Below are positions 34,160 to 42,000 of a stretch of 45,723 bases of DNA, one piece after another. The position numbers and the translations under genes were made by a program. The stretch's first letter is position 1. Each line of letters opens with the position of its first letter. The notes beneath the pieces are model-generated. The model searched no databases and was not told the origin of the DNA. It saw only the letters and a program-made list of their open reading frames with translations. The DNA comes from an uncultured Bryobacteraceae bacterium (GTDB lineage: Bacteria > Acidobacteriota > Terriglobia > Bryobacterales > Bryobacteraceae). The stretch lies in the NCBI GenBank assembly GCA_937920635.1, contig CAKZUE010000002.1, forward strand, positions 1-45,723, in the 5' to 3' direction.

Positions 34160-34174
34160 TAGAACACGGCTATG
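34160..34174 (+). promoter_or_regulatory. Extended -10 element placed for leaderless uxaE
   Basis: TAGAAC (34160-34165) preceded by TGT forms an extended -10. It ends six bases before the ATG at 34172, so the transcript would begin at the start codon. No ribosome-binding site precedes the ATG. The divergent SDR start lies only 34 bases away, so the two promoters must overlap. Confidence 0.5.
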
Positions 34175-35404
34175 GAAACCGCAAACTGGCTCGGGAAATT
34201 CTCGCTCGGCATGGGCGACCGGTTCGCGCAGCAGGGCAGGGCTCAACTGGAAGCCTGTGTGATGGCGCAGAAATCGGGCCTTGACGTCACGCCCGTGTGG
34301 AACAAAAGCCATCGCGAACACGCGATCGTGGGCAGCCGGCCTGCCGATGTGCGCAGAGAGGCGGATGAAGCCGCCGCCGCGCTGGGCTGGCGCGGGGCAT
34401 ACTTCGTCGATGCCGACCACATCCGGATGGAGACCGTGGACGCGTTTCTCGAGGCGAGCGATTTCTTCACCATCGACGTGGCGGAGTCGATCGGCAGGCC
34501 GGCGCAGGCGGAACAGCTCGAGGCATTCTGCGGCGAAGCGGGCGATTGCGGCGGCGCGTTCGGTCTCACGGCGGAAAGCGTGCGGCGGATCGCGGGCAAG
34601 TATCTGGCCGCGGTCGAAGAGGCGGCGCGCATCTACCGCCGCATTGAAGCCGCCAAGGGGCGCGGCTCGTTCGTCACGGAAGTTTCCATGGATGAAACCG
34701 ATTCGCCGCAGACGCCCGACGAGCTGCTGGTGATCCTGGCGGCGCTGGCGCGCGCGGGCGTGCCCGTGGAGACCATCGCGCCGAAGTTCACCGGAAGGTT
34801 CAACAAGGGCGTCGACTACGCAGGCGACGTGGCGCAATTGGAACGGGAGTTCGAGTCCGACATCGCTGCCATCCGGCTGGCGGTGGACCGCTACGGGCTG
34901 CCGGCCAACCTGAAGCTGAGCGTGCACTCCGGCAGCGACAAGTTCTCGCTGTATCCGGCCATCCGGCGCGTGCTGGCGAAGACCGGCGCGGGCGTGCACG
35001 TGAAGACGGCGGGCACCACGTGGCTCGAGGAACTGATCGGGCTGGCCGAAGCGGGCGGCGCGGGGTTCGAAATGGCCAAACAAATCTATGCGGAAGCGTT
35101 CGATCACCGCGAGGAGCTGTGCGCCCCTTACGCGGCGGTGATCGACATCGATCCGGCGAAGCTGCCCGCACCGCAGGCGGTTGCCGCATGGGACTCGCGG
35201 CGCTTTGTGGCGGCGCTGCGCCATGATCCCACCTGCCCGGATTTCAACCCGGATCTCAGGCAACTGCTGCACGTCGGCTACAAGATCGCCGCGAAAATGG
35301 GCGGGCGGTATCTCGAGCAGGTGCGCGCCTGCGAAGAGACCGTGTCGCGCAACGTGACGATGAATCTGTTCGAGCGCCACATCCGCCCGTTGTGGCTCGG
35401 CTGA
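34172..35404 (+). CDS. uxaE: Tagaturonate/fructuronate epimerase, UxaE family
   Basis: The 410-aa protein resembles the UxaE family known from Thermotoga, which interconverts D-tagaturonate and D-fructuronate in galacturonate breakdown. Recognisable stretches are KFSLGMGDRFAQQGRAQLEA at the N terminus, VWNKSHREHAIVGS, the region FVTEVSMDETDSPQTPDELL, and KLSVHSGSDKFSLYPAIRR with candidate metal-binding His and Asp. The C terminus includes NVTMNLFERHIRPLW. I recognise the family by these patterns rather than by a search. The divergent SDR neighbour fits a sugar-acid pathway. No other uronate genes are in the window. Confidence 0.8.
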   Translation: METANWLGKFSLGMGDRFAQQGRAQLEACVMAQKSGLDVTPVWNKSHREHAIVGSRPADVRREADEAAAALGWRGAYFVDADHIRMETVDAFLEASDFFTIDVAESIGRPAQAEQLEAFCGEAGDCGGAFGLTAESVRRIAGKYLAAVEEAARIYRRIEAAKGRGSFVTEVSMDETDSPQTPDELLVILAALARAGVPVETIAPKFTGRFNKGVDYAGDVAQLEREFESDIAAIRLAVDRYGLPANLKLSVHSGSDKFSLYPAIRRVLAKTGAGVHVKTAGTTWLEELIGLAEAGGAGFEMAKQIYAEAFDHREELCAPYAAVIDIDPAKLPAPQAVAAWDSRRFVAALRHDPTCPDFNPDLRQLLHVGYKIAAKMGGRYLEQVRACEETVSRNVTMNLFERHIRPLWLG

Positions 35405-35462
35405 GCCAGAGCGGCTGCGCCCGGCGGCCGCGTCCGGCTATGATCGGCGAAAGCACGCCTGC

Positions 35463-36212
35463 ATGAATCCGGCTGAATTCCAGCACCTGGCCGCCGCCGA
35501 GGAACGCATGTGGTGGTTCCGCGGCATGCGGGAGATTTTCCGCCGGATCGCCGTGCGCCACCTGCCGTCGGGAGTCACCGATGTGCTCGACGCCGGCTGC
35601 GGCACAGGGGCGAACGCCGCGTGGATGGCGCGCACGTTCGGCTGGCGGGTGACGTGCCTGGATTTCGCCGAAGAAGGCTTGTCCTACGCCCGGCGCCGCG
35701 GGATCCTGACGGAGCTGGTCCGGGGCGACGTGCGGGCTCTGCCATTCCGGGAAGCGAGTTTTGACCTGATCACGATTTTCGATGTTCTGGCGCATCTTGA
35801 TCCGGGGCAGGAAAGGGAAGCGCTGAGGGAAGCGGCGCGCTGCCTGCGGACCGGCGGCTGGCTGTTTCTGCGCGCGTCCGCCTTCCGGTGGCTGCGCAGC
35901 CGGCATTCGGAGTTTGTGAGAGAGAGGCAGCGGTTCACGCTGCCGCGACTGATCGAGGCGGGCGAGCGCGCGGGTCTCGAGACGCGCCACTCGACTTACG
36001 CCAACTCCCTGCTTCTGCCCGCCGCGCTGGCCAAATTCCGCATCGTCGAACCGCTTGTGCGGGCGCCGGCAGCCAGCGGCGTCCGCCTGGGACCGGCGTG
36101 GCTCGAGCAGGCGCTCGGCGGAGCGCTCGAACTGGAAGCGCGGTGGATTGGCAGGGGCAGGCGGTTGCCTGTGGGGCAGTCGGCCATTCTGCTGGCGCAG
36201 AAGGAGGGCTGA
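35463..36212 (+). CDS. Class I SAM-dependent methyltransferase
   Basis: The 249-aa protein has the methyltransferase motif I VLDAGCGTGANA (41-52). An acidic residue ends strand 2 (VTCLDFAEEG), and the motif for strands 4-5 reads GDVRALPFREASFDLITIFD. The N terminus, EERMWWFRGMREIF, is a hallmark of methyltransferases associated with cell-surface polysaccharide or lipid genes, as is the C-terminal region after residue 180. The acceptor is unknown. A TATGAT hexamer (35439-35444) lies 18 bases before the ATG, so the leader would be only about 12 bases. The GT2 gene converges on it with a 12-base gap. Confidence 0.85.
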   Translation: MNPAEFQHLAAAEERMWWFRGMREIFRRIAVRHLPSGVTDVLDAGCGTGANAAWMARTFGWRVTCLDFAEEGLSYARRRGILTELVRGDVRALPFREASFDLITIFDVLAHLDPGQEREALREAARCLRTGGWLFLRASAFRWLRSRHSEFVRERQRFTLPRLIEAGERAGLETRHSTYANSLLLPAALAKFRIVEPLVRAPAASGVRLGPAWLEQALGGALELEARWIGRGRRLPVGQSAILLAQKEG

Positions 36213-36224
36213 TTCGGCCCTGGC

Positions 36225-37004
36225 TCATACAATCGTGCCGCGGGAAGCGCGGCGCGTCCAGAGCGAGGCCACGCTGCGGGCGGCGCCATGGACGGCAGGG
36301 AGAAGAACCAGCCTGATGTAGAGCCTGGCAAACTGACGCGCCGTACCGAGCAAAGACCGCCAGCGGAAAAACTGGCTGCGCCCGTACAGGCGCGGATAGT
36401 GATTGACGGCGACTTCCGCCACCTCGCAGCCGGTCATCTCGATCTTGCGCACCAGTTCCAGACAGATCGTGCCCGAGGTGGATTCCAGGTGCAGATTGTC
36501 GACCAGTGCCCGCCGGATGAGGCGGAAGTCGCAATCGATATCACGAATGCGGATACGGAACAGGAACCGCGCCACGGCGTTGTAAATCTGGCCGATGACG
36601 ATCCGGTGCCAGGGGTCCTGCCTCAGCCGTTTGTAGCCGTTCACCAATCCGAGATCGGGCGTCCACTGCTCCAGCAGAAGATGGATCTCGGCGGGATCGT
36701 ACTGTCCGTCGCCGTCGGTGTAGAACACCAGATCTTTGGTTGCCGCCTGAAATCCGCTGCGCAGCGCGCCGCCGTAGCCCCGGTTCTTCTCGTGCGTGAT
36801 GACGCGCAGGCGCGAACCGAGCTCCTGCCGCATCTGCTCGAGCACGGCGGCGGTCTCGTCGCGGCTGCCGTCATTGACGACGATCACTTCGTAATCATCC
36901 GTGGCTTCTTCGAGCGCGGCGAACGCGCGCCGGAGCAGCCCTGGCAACGAGGGAGCGTCGTTGTAAGCAGGGAAAAAGGCGCTGATGCCCTCACCCACTT
37001 TCAT
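36225..37004 (-). CDS. Glycosyltransferase family 2, dolichyl-phosphate-mannose-synthase-like
   Basis: The 259-aa GT-A enzyme shows SAFFPAYNDAPSLPGLL at the N terminus and VIVVNDGSRDET (nucleotide-sugar binding). HEKNRGYGGALRSGF and the metal-binding DGDGQYDP follow. The C-terminal QxxRW-like area is represented by YGRSQFFRW. It has no strong membrane helices except a hydrophobic stretch near residue 230. Enzymes of this group transfer a sugar to polyprenyl phosphate or to lipids in the inner leaflet. A TACGAT with TGG before it (complement of 37028-37036) is a plausible promoter. The end meets the methyltransferase gene tail to tail. Confidence 0.88.
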   Translation of the reverse strand: MKVGEGISAFFPAYNDAPSLPGLLRRAFAALEEATDDYEVIVVNDGSRDETAAVLEQMRQELGSRLRVITHEKNRGYGGALRSGFQAATKDLVFYTDGDGQYDPAEIHLLLEQWTPDLGLVNGYKRLRQDPWHRIVIGQIYNAVARFLFRIRIRDIDCDFRLIRRALVDNLHLESTSGTICLELVRKIEMTGCEVAEVAVNHYPRLYGRSQFFRWRSLLGTARQFARLYIRLVLLPAVHGAARSVASLWTRRASRGTIV

Positions 37005-37178
37005 AACCCGTTACGGTGCGTGCAAGGATCGTACCACTACTCGGGGACGAGGCGCAAATCCGCGGAGCGGATTCATAGGCTCAGGGGGCCGTGAGCTCCT
37101 CAGGGAACGCCAGCTCTCTCCCGGGCGCCGTGCGGCGGCGCGGGCGAGGGAAGAGCTGCGGCAAAGCGAGCCCGCGGC
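37005..37178. other. Short intergenic region with the GT2 promoter
   Basis: The 174 bases between the GT2 start and the end of the CigR-like gene contain no convincing gene. On the minus strand TGGTACGAT (complement 37028-37036) looks like an extended -10 for the GT2 gene, giving a leader of about 17 bases. No clear terminator for the upstream operon is seen. Confidence 0.35.
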
Positions 37179-37604
37179 TCAGGGAACCAGACTGACCACG
37201 TCGACGACCATGTTGTTCGAGTCGTCCAGCATGAGCGCCAGCGTGCCGCAGATCATGCGCCGGTAGCCGGGCGGCGGCGCGGGAAACTGCCGCGCCAGCG
37301 GCGGCGGGAACGGCTCCAGCTTGTTCGCCAGCCCCGGAGGCAGCCCTTTGCCGCGGGCGATCTGCTTCAGGATGCCGGGAGGAAACTCGTCCTTCCGGGC
37401 GATGCCGGGCGGCAGATTGCCGGAGCCGGGACGGTAGAAGTCCAGCAGGATGCGAACCTCGGCGTCGCGAAAAGACGGATATGTCAAGGCTTTTTTCGCC
37501 GGCGCGCCCGCGTCGTCGCTCCGCCCCCTTCCTTTGCCCGCTCCCTTGCCTTGGCCCAGCGCGAGAGCCGAGCCCACGAGGATGATGAGCAACAGCCGCA
37601 ACAT
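37179..37604 (-). CDS. Small exported CigR/RcnB-like protein
   Basis: The 141-aa protein has a signal peptide (MLRLLLIILVGSALALG), a basic Gly/Lys-rich linker and a repeated pattern NLPPGIARKDEFPPGILKQI, then GLPPGLANKLEPFPPPLARQ. The C-terminal strand pair reads GYRRMICGTLALMLDDSNNM. This LPPGL-repeat plus terminal strand layout is that of the CigR/RcnB-like periplasmic family, whose function is poorly known. It begins 24 bases after the second permease stop on the same strand, so it is likely the last gene of the hydrolase-permease operon. Confidence 0.7.
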   Translation of the reverse strand: MLRLLLIILVGSALALGQGKGAGKGRGRSDDAGAPAKKALTYPSFRDAEVRILLDFYRPGSGNLPPGIARKDEFPPGILKQIARGKGLPPGLANKLEPFPPPLARQFPAPPPGYRRMICGTLALMLDDSNNMVVDVVSLVP

Positions 37605-37628
37605 GGCTCTCAGCTTATCACCGCGGCC

Positions 37629-38885
37629 TTATTCGTAACGCAGCGCTTCCACCGGATCCAGCCGCGCCGCCTTGGTGGCGGGCCAGAGTCCGAAGAACAC
37701 ACCCACTCCGACGCTGACAACAACACCCAGCGCGGCAGCCCACAACGGAACGCTCGTGGGCAGCGAGGGGAAGGCGAACCGGGCGGCTTTGGAGATGATC
37801 CAGCCGAGCGTCATGCCCAGCAGTCCGCCGGCGAAGGTGAGCACCACCGCCTCGGTCAGGAACTGCACGACAATGTCGAACCGCCGCGCGCCGACGGCCT
37901 TGCGCACGCCGATCTCGCGCGTGCGCTCGGTCACCGACACCAGCATGATGTTCATCACGCCGATGCCGCCCACCAGCAGGCCGATCGAGGACAGCACCAC
38001 CATCACCAGCGCTGTGACGCTGGTCACCTGGCGGAACTGCTCCACCATCTGGTCGGCCGTGCTCAGGCCGAAATTGTCCGGCTCGTTCCATTTCACGCGC
38101 CGCTGCTGTCGAAGCACGCCGCGCACTTCTTCCACGGCCTGGGCCAGCATGCCCGGCTGCGCCACGATGATCAGCATATGCTCCACCGCGCCGGGCTCGA
38201 GCTTGCGCATCGTATGATAGGGCAGCAGAATCCGGTTGTCCTGCTGGCCGGGAAACGAGTTGGCAGGCCGCTTCATGACGCCGATCACTTCATAGCTGTG
38301 GCCGTCCACCTGGATCTGCTTGCCCAGCGCGTTGAGGCCGGAGAACAGGCTCTTGTAGATGTCTTCTCCGATTACGGCCACGGGCACGCGCCGGAGATTC
38401 TCGAAATCGGTGAAAAACCGGCCCGCCATCATCTCGGCCTGCCCGCCCTGCGCGTATTTCTCGTCCGTGCCGCCGAGGTCGATCTGCATCACCTCGTTGT
38501 TCTTGTAGCGGGCGCGGTGGATCACGTTCCAGTTCGGGAACAGATACGGACTCACCACCTCGACCGAGCGGCAGCGTTCCTGGATGGCCATGGCGTCCTC
38601 GTAGGTCAGCGGCTTGCGCTGCAATTGCTCGCGGGAGCGGCGGCCGAACTGGATGCCCAGGGGGAACTTGAACGCGATGATCGTCTCCGTGCCGAGGCTG
38701 CGGATGACGCCGGTGACGGCGCCGTCGAAGCCGGTCAGGATGCTGCCGACGCCGATGATGGTGCCGGTTCCGATAATGACGCCGAGCACGGTGAGAAAGC
38801 TGCGCAGCTTGTGCTCGCGGATGGTGGCCAGCGCCAGCCGGATGCCGGCGAGAATCAGCATCAGATTGTGGGAGCGCCGCCTCAT
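37629..38885 (-). CDS. MacB-type ABC transporter permease (second of a pair)
   Basis: The 418-aa protein has one N-terminal transmembrane helix (SFLTVLGVIIGTGTIIGVGS), a large periplasmic MacB_PCD-like domain (about residues 55-285) and a C-terminal FtsX domain of three helices. The signature GGIGVMNIMLVSVTERTREI and GVRKAVGARRFDI are present, and it ends DPVEALRYE. Such permeases move lipoproteins, peptides or drugs and work with an ATPase not encoded here. The ATGA overlap with the preceding permease gene implies that the two form a heterodimer. Confidence 0.9.
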   Translation of the reverse strand: MRRRSHNLMLILAGIRLALATIREHKLRSFLTVLGVIIGTGTIIGVGSILTGFDGAVTGVIRSLGTETIIAFKFPLGIQFGRRSREQLQRKPLTYEDAMAIQERCRSVEVVSPYLFPNWNVIHRARYKNNEVMQIDLGGTDEKYAQGGQAEMMAGRFFTDFENLRRVPVAVIGEDIYKSLFSGLNALGKQIQVDGHSYEVIGVMKRPANSFPGQQDNRILLPYHTMRKLEPGAVEHMLIIVAQPGMLAQAVEEVRGVLRQQRRVKWNEPDNFGLSTADQMVEQFRQVTSVTALVMVVLSSIGLLVGGIGVMNIMLVSVTERTREIGVRKAVGARRFDIVVQFLTEAVVLTFAGGLLGMTLGWIISKAARFAFPSLPTSVPLWAAALGVVVSVGVGVFFGLWPATKAARLDPVEALRYE

Positions 38886-40123
38886 TTTTCCGCCCTCAGC
38901 GCTTCAATGGGATCGAGCCTGGCAGCCTGCCGCGCGGGATAGATGCCGAAGAACAGCCCGACCGCCGCCGACAGGCCCACGCCGATCACGACCGAGTAGA
39001 CTGGCAACTCCATCGGGATCGGCGTCAGATGGCGCACCGCGATGGCGGCGCCCCACGCGATGAGGACGCCGATCAGCCCTCCCGTGCCCGCCAGCACCGC
39101 CGACTCGACCAGGAACTGCCAGAGAATGTCGCTGCGGCGCGCGCCCAGCGACTTGCGGATGCCGATTTCGTGCGTGCGCTCGGTGACGACGGCGAGCATG
39201 ATGTTCATGATCACCACTCCGCCCACCACCATGAAGACGCTGACCACGGCCATCGCCGTGGCGGCGATGGCGCTGGTGAGCCGGTCCCAGGCGCCCATGA
39301 TCGAGTCCGAGGTGAAGATCATGAAGTTGTCCTCCCGCTGCGGGGGCAGGCGCCGGTAGGCGCGCAGCAGCACGCGCACCTCGTCCATCGCGTCCTGGAA
39401 CCGCGCCCGGTCCACGGCCAGGCAGTTGAAGCTGAGGAAGCGCCGCGAGCCGAATTCCTTGAAAAACGTGTACAGCGGGATGGTGACGAAGTTGTCCTGC
39501 GACTGGCCGAAGACGCTGCCGATGCGCTTGGCCACGCCGATCACCTCATACGGCTTGCCGTTGATCTGCACCGTCTTGCCGATGGGGTCGACGCCCGTGA
39601 AAAACTTGTCGCGCAGGTCGGCCCCGATGAAGGCCACCATGCGGCGGCCCTGCACGTCGCCTTCGCTGATGTAGCGCCCCGTCTCGGTCTGCACGCCCGA
39701 GATCACGTTGATATTGGCCGTGGCGCCGAGAATGCGCACATCTTCCATGCGCTCGTTTTTCGCGGAGACGTCGCCGCGCGTGGAACCCGACATGCCGATC
39801 TCGCTCAGAAGCGTGGCCCGCTGGCGGATGAAGTCGTACTCGTCCGGGCGCAGTTCGGGATTTTTCCGCAGCAGCTCGAGAAACTTCTTCGGGTCCCAGT
39901 CGCCGATGAAGGCGAAGCGCACCACCGTGAAGCCGTTGGCGCCAAGGTCGGCGATCTTTTCCGCCACGTACACATCCATGCCGTGAATCACCGCCATGAC
40001 GGCGATCAGCGTGGTGGTGGAAAGAATGATGCCGAGCAGCGTCAGCGCGCTGCGCAGCTTGGCCGACCGCAGGTTGGCCGCGGCGATGCGGAACGCCTCC
40101 TGCATCTGCACAAAATGGCTCAT
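38882..40123 (-). CDS. MacB-type ABC transporter permease (first of a pair)
   Basis: This 413-aa permease has the same plan as its partner. It has an N-terminal helix (LRSALTLLGIILSTTTLIAV), a periplasmic domain, and C-terminal FtsX helices with MNIMLAVVTERTHEIGIRKS and the ending RLDPIEALRAEK. The ATG at 40123 (MSHFVQMQEAF) is preferred over codons further upstream because it overlaps the hydrolase stop by ATGA; the upstream part is antisense-like and repeats hydrolase sequence in another frame. The pair should form the transmembrane part of an exporter or lipoprotein-release complex; the ATPase is elsewhere. Confidence 0.9.
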   Translation of the reverse strand: MSHFVQMQEAFRIAAANLRSAKLRSALTLLGIILSTTTLIAVMAVIHGMDVYVAEKIADLGANGFTVVRFAFIGDWDPKKFLELLRKNPELRPDEYDFIRQRATLLSEIGMSGSTRGDVSAKNERMEDVRILGATANINVISGVQTETGRYISEGDVQGRRMVAFIGADLRDKFFTGVDPIGKTVQINGKPYEVIGVAKRIGSVFGQSQDNFVTIPLYTFFKEFGSRRFLSFNCLAVDRARFQDAMDEVRVLLRAYRRLPPQREDNFMIFTSDSIMGAWDRLTSAIAATAMAVVSVFMVVGGVVIMNIMLAVVTERTHEIGIRKSLGARRSDILWQFLVESAVLAGTGGLIGVLIAWGAAIAVRHLTPIPMELPVYSVVIGVGLSAAVGLFFGIYPARQAARLDPIEALRAEK

Positions 40124-41112
40124 CCTTGTATCGATACGCTGGCGGGAGGCTGTTTGTTCCGCGATGCCTCGAACCACTCGCACAGCACCCCGTCCAGCCA
40201 GAAGCGGCGCGCGCCGCGGGCGAGGAATCCGAGGTGCCCGCCATGCGGCACGGCCAGCAGGCGCAGGCAGGGATTGGAGCGCACTTCCTCGCGCTCGTAA
40301 AGCTCGAACGGGATCATCGGATCATCCTCCGCCTGCACGAGCAACACCGGCACGCGAATGCCGGGGAGGAAGCGCAGCGAGGACTGCGTGGCGTAGTAAT
40401 TGGGCGCGTCGCCAAAGCCGAAGAAGGGCGCCGTGACGCGGTCGTCGAATTCGAAGATCGTGCGCACCCGGCTGATGCCCCGGTCGGGAAAGCGCTGCGG
40501 ATCCGTGCGGTGGCGGCGGCGGTACCGGCGGCGCAGGCTGCGGACGAATTTCTGGTGATAGATCCAGTTGGAGGGCGCGTCGATGCGCCGCACGCAGGCG
40601 TGCAGGTCGAGGGGCGTCGAGACCGCCGCCACGCCGTCCACCAGCTCCGCCGCCGCTTCGCCCATCTCGCCGGCGAGCTTGAGCACGACGTTGCCGCCCA
40701 GGGAGAAGCCCGCCAGGAAGCGCGGCCCGCGGCCGGCGGCGCGCCACTGTTCCAGGATGCTGCGCGCGTCATGCGTGAGGCCGGAATGATACAGCGTGGG
40801 CGAGTATGGTTCGCTCAGCCCGCATCCGCGCAGGTTCATGCGGTGCACGGCGAAGCCCGCTTCCAGCAGCCTCTGCGCGAGCGAAATCAGATAGCCGCTG
40901 CGGCTGGAGCCCTCCAGTCCGTGCAGCAGCAGCACCTCGCCGCGGGCTTCGCCCGGCGGGCGGTTCTCCTCGACGGCGATGCCGACGTCCGCCGCCGTGC
41001 GGTAGAGAGTCAGCCGGGGGGGATGGCGGATCTCGTCCAGCGGGCGCGGCCAGAAATTGCCCGCCAGCGTGGCCAGATGGGCGTTGCGGAACAGGGGGAC
41101 GAAGGGCTGCAA
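40120..41112 (-). CDS. yheT: YheT/EMB8-family alpha/beta hydrolase
   Basis: The 330-aa protein matches the YheT family. FRNAHLATLAGNFWPR is at the N terminus, GEVLLLHGLEGSSRSGYL is the oxyanion-hole strand, and AGFSLGGNVVLKLAGE holds the nucleophile serine. QAEDDPMIP holds the acid and VPHGGHLGF the histidine. YheT-like proteins are esterases of uncertain physiological substrate. It heads a minus-strand operon with two MacB-like permeases and a CigR-like protein, coupled by an ATGA overlap. Whether it serves the transporter is unknown. Confidence 0.88.
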   Translation of the reverse strand: MQPFVPLFRNAHLATLAGNFWPRPLDEIRHPPRLTLYRTAADVGIAVEENRPPGEARGEVLLLHGLEGSSRSGYLISLAQRLLEAGFAVHRMNLRGCGLSEPYSPTLYHSGLTHDARSILEQWRAAGRGPRFLAGFSLGGNVVLKLAGEMGEAAAELVDGVAAVSTPLDLHACVRRIDAPSNWIYHQKFVRSLRRRYRRRHRTDPQRFPDRGISRVRTIFEFDDRVTAPFFGFGDAPNYYATQSSLRFLPGIRVPVLLVQAEDDPMIPFELYEREEVRSNPCLRLLAVPHGGHLGFLARGARRFWLDGVLCEWFEASRNKQPPASVSIQG

Positions 41113-41169
41113 ATTCCGAGTCTAGCAGGGGGCACAGAGGCACCCGCGGCCTGGCGGCCGAGGGCCGCG

Positions 41170-41931
41170 TCAGTCGCCTTCGCCTTCGGGGGCGTGCGCG
41201 CCGGGCTCGGCCGCTTTCCGCGAGAGTTCCTCGGTGAGAATGATGGCCTCGGCCAGATCCCGCATCGGGCGGCGCAGGCGGCGGCTCTCGTTGCGGAGCC
41301 GCAGATAGGCTTCTTCTTCGGTCAGGTGGAACTTGTACTGGAGGATGCCCTTGGCGCGCTCCACCAGCTTGCGCGTTTCCAGTTGCCGGCGCATCTCCTC
41401 GGCCTCGGCCGCCAGGCGTGTGTTTTCCTCCTCGAGCCGGGCGCGGACCAGCGCGCCGCCCATCTGTTCGCCGACGAAAGTCAGCAGGGCGATCTCCTGC
41501 GGCGTGTAGTCGTGGCGCTCGCGGTGGTGTACGTTGACCACCCCGATCACTTCTCCGCTCGACACCAGCGGCACCGAGCAGAAAGCTTCGTAGGTATCCT
41601 CGATCAGACCGGGGAGGCGGATGAAGCGCTGGTCCTGATACGCCTTTTCGGGAAGCGCGACCACGCTTTTGTGCTCGATCACCCATCCTGTCAGACCCTG
41701 TCCGGCGGCCATCGTCAACTGGCCGATTTCGGAGGCGTGCGGCACCTGCGAAGCCCGGAGCACGACCTCTCCCGTCGACGGCTCGATGAGGTAGACCAGG
41801 CACGCGTCGCAGCCGGTCACCTGCACGGTCATGCCGATGATCTCCCCCAGCATCTCGTCCACCGAGCGGTTGGACGCGATGATGCTGCTGATCCGGTGCA
41901 GCAGAGAGACTTCGCTTGGTAATGACTCCAT
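41170..41931 (-). CDS. GAF-ANTAR domain RNA-binding antiterminator
   Basis: The 253-aa protein has a GAF domain (about residues 12-165, including GCDACLVYLIEPSTGEVVLR and SVPLVSSGEVIGVVNVHH), a coiled-coil linker (EEENTRLAAEAEEMRRQLE) and an ANTAR domain (about 178-240, RKLVERAKGILQYKFHLTEE then AYLRLRNESRRLRRPMRDLA). ANTAR proteins bind paired hairpins in nascent RNA and prevent termination when their sensory domain is activated. The frame is open for a further 1030 codons upstream, but only this part is coding. Start is ATG at 41931, or GTG at 41949. A TACAAT (complement 41954-41959) would start transcription near the GTG, which would make the message leaderless. Confidence 0.85.
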   Translation of the reverse strand: MESLPSEVSLLHRISSIIASNRSVDEMLGEIIGMTVQVTGCDACLVYLIEPSTGEVVLRASQVPHASEIGQLTMAAGQGLTGWVIEHKSVVALPEKAYQDQRFIRLPGLIEDTYEAFCSVPLVSSGEVIGVVNVHHRERHDYTPQEIALLTFVGEQMGGALVRARLEEENTRLAAEAEEMRRQLETRKLVERAKGILQYKFHLTEEEAYLRLRNESRRLRRPMRDLAEAIILTEELSRKAAEPGAHAPEGEGD

Positions 41932-41953
41932 CAGAGGTATCGAGGCCACAGTA

Positions 41954-41963
41954 ATTGTAGGAT
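41954..41963. promoter_or_regulatory. Overlapping divergent -10 elements
   Basis: On the minus strand TACAAT (41959-41954) serves the GAF-ANTAR gene. On the plus strand TAGGAT (41958-41963, with TG immediately before) serves the TPR protein gene. The two hexamers overlap by two bases, so the two polymerases would exclude each other. No convincing -35 was found for either. Confidence 0.4.
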
Positions 41964-42000
41964 AAAAGCGGGGCGGAGCGCCGTCCAATTCAAAGTTTCT

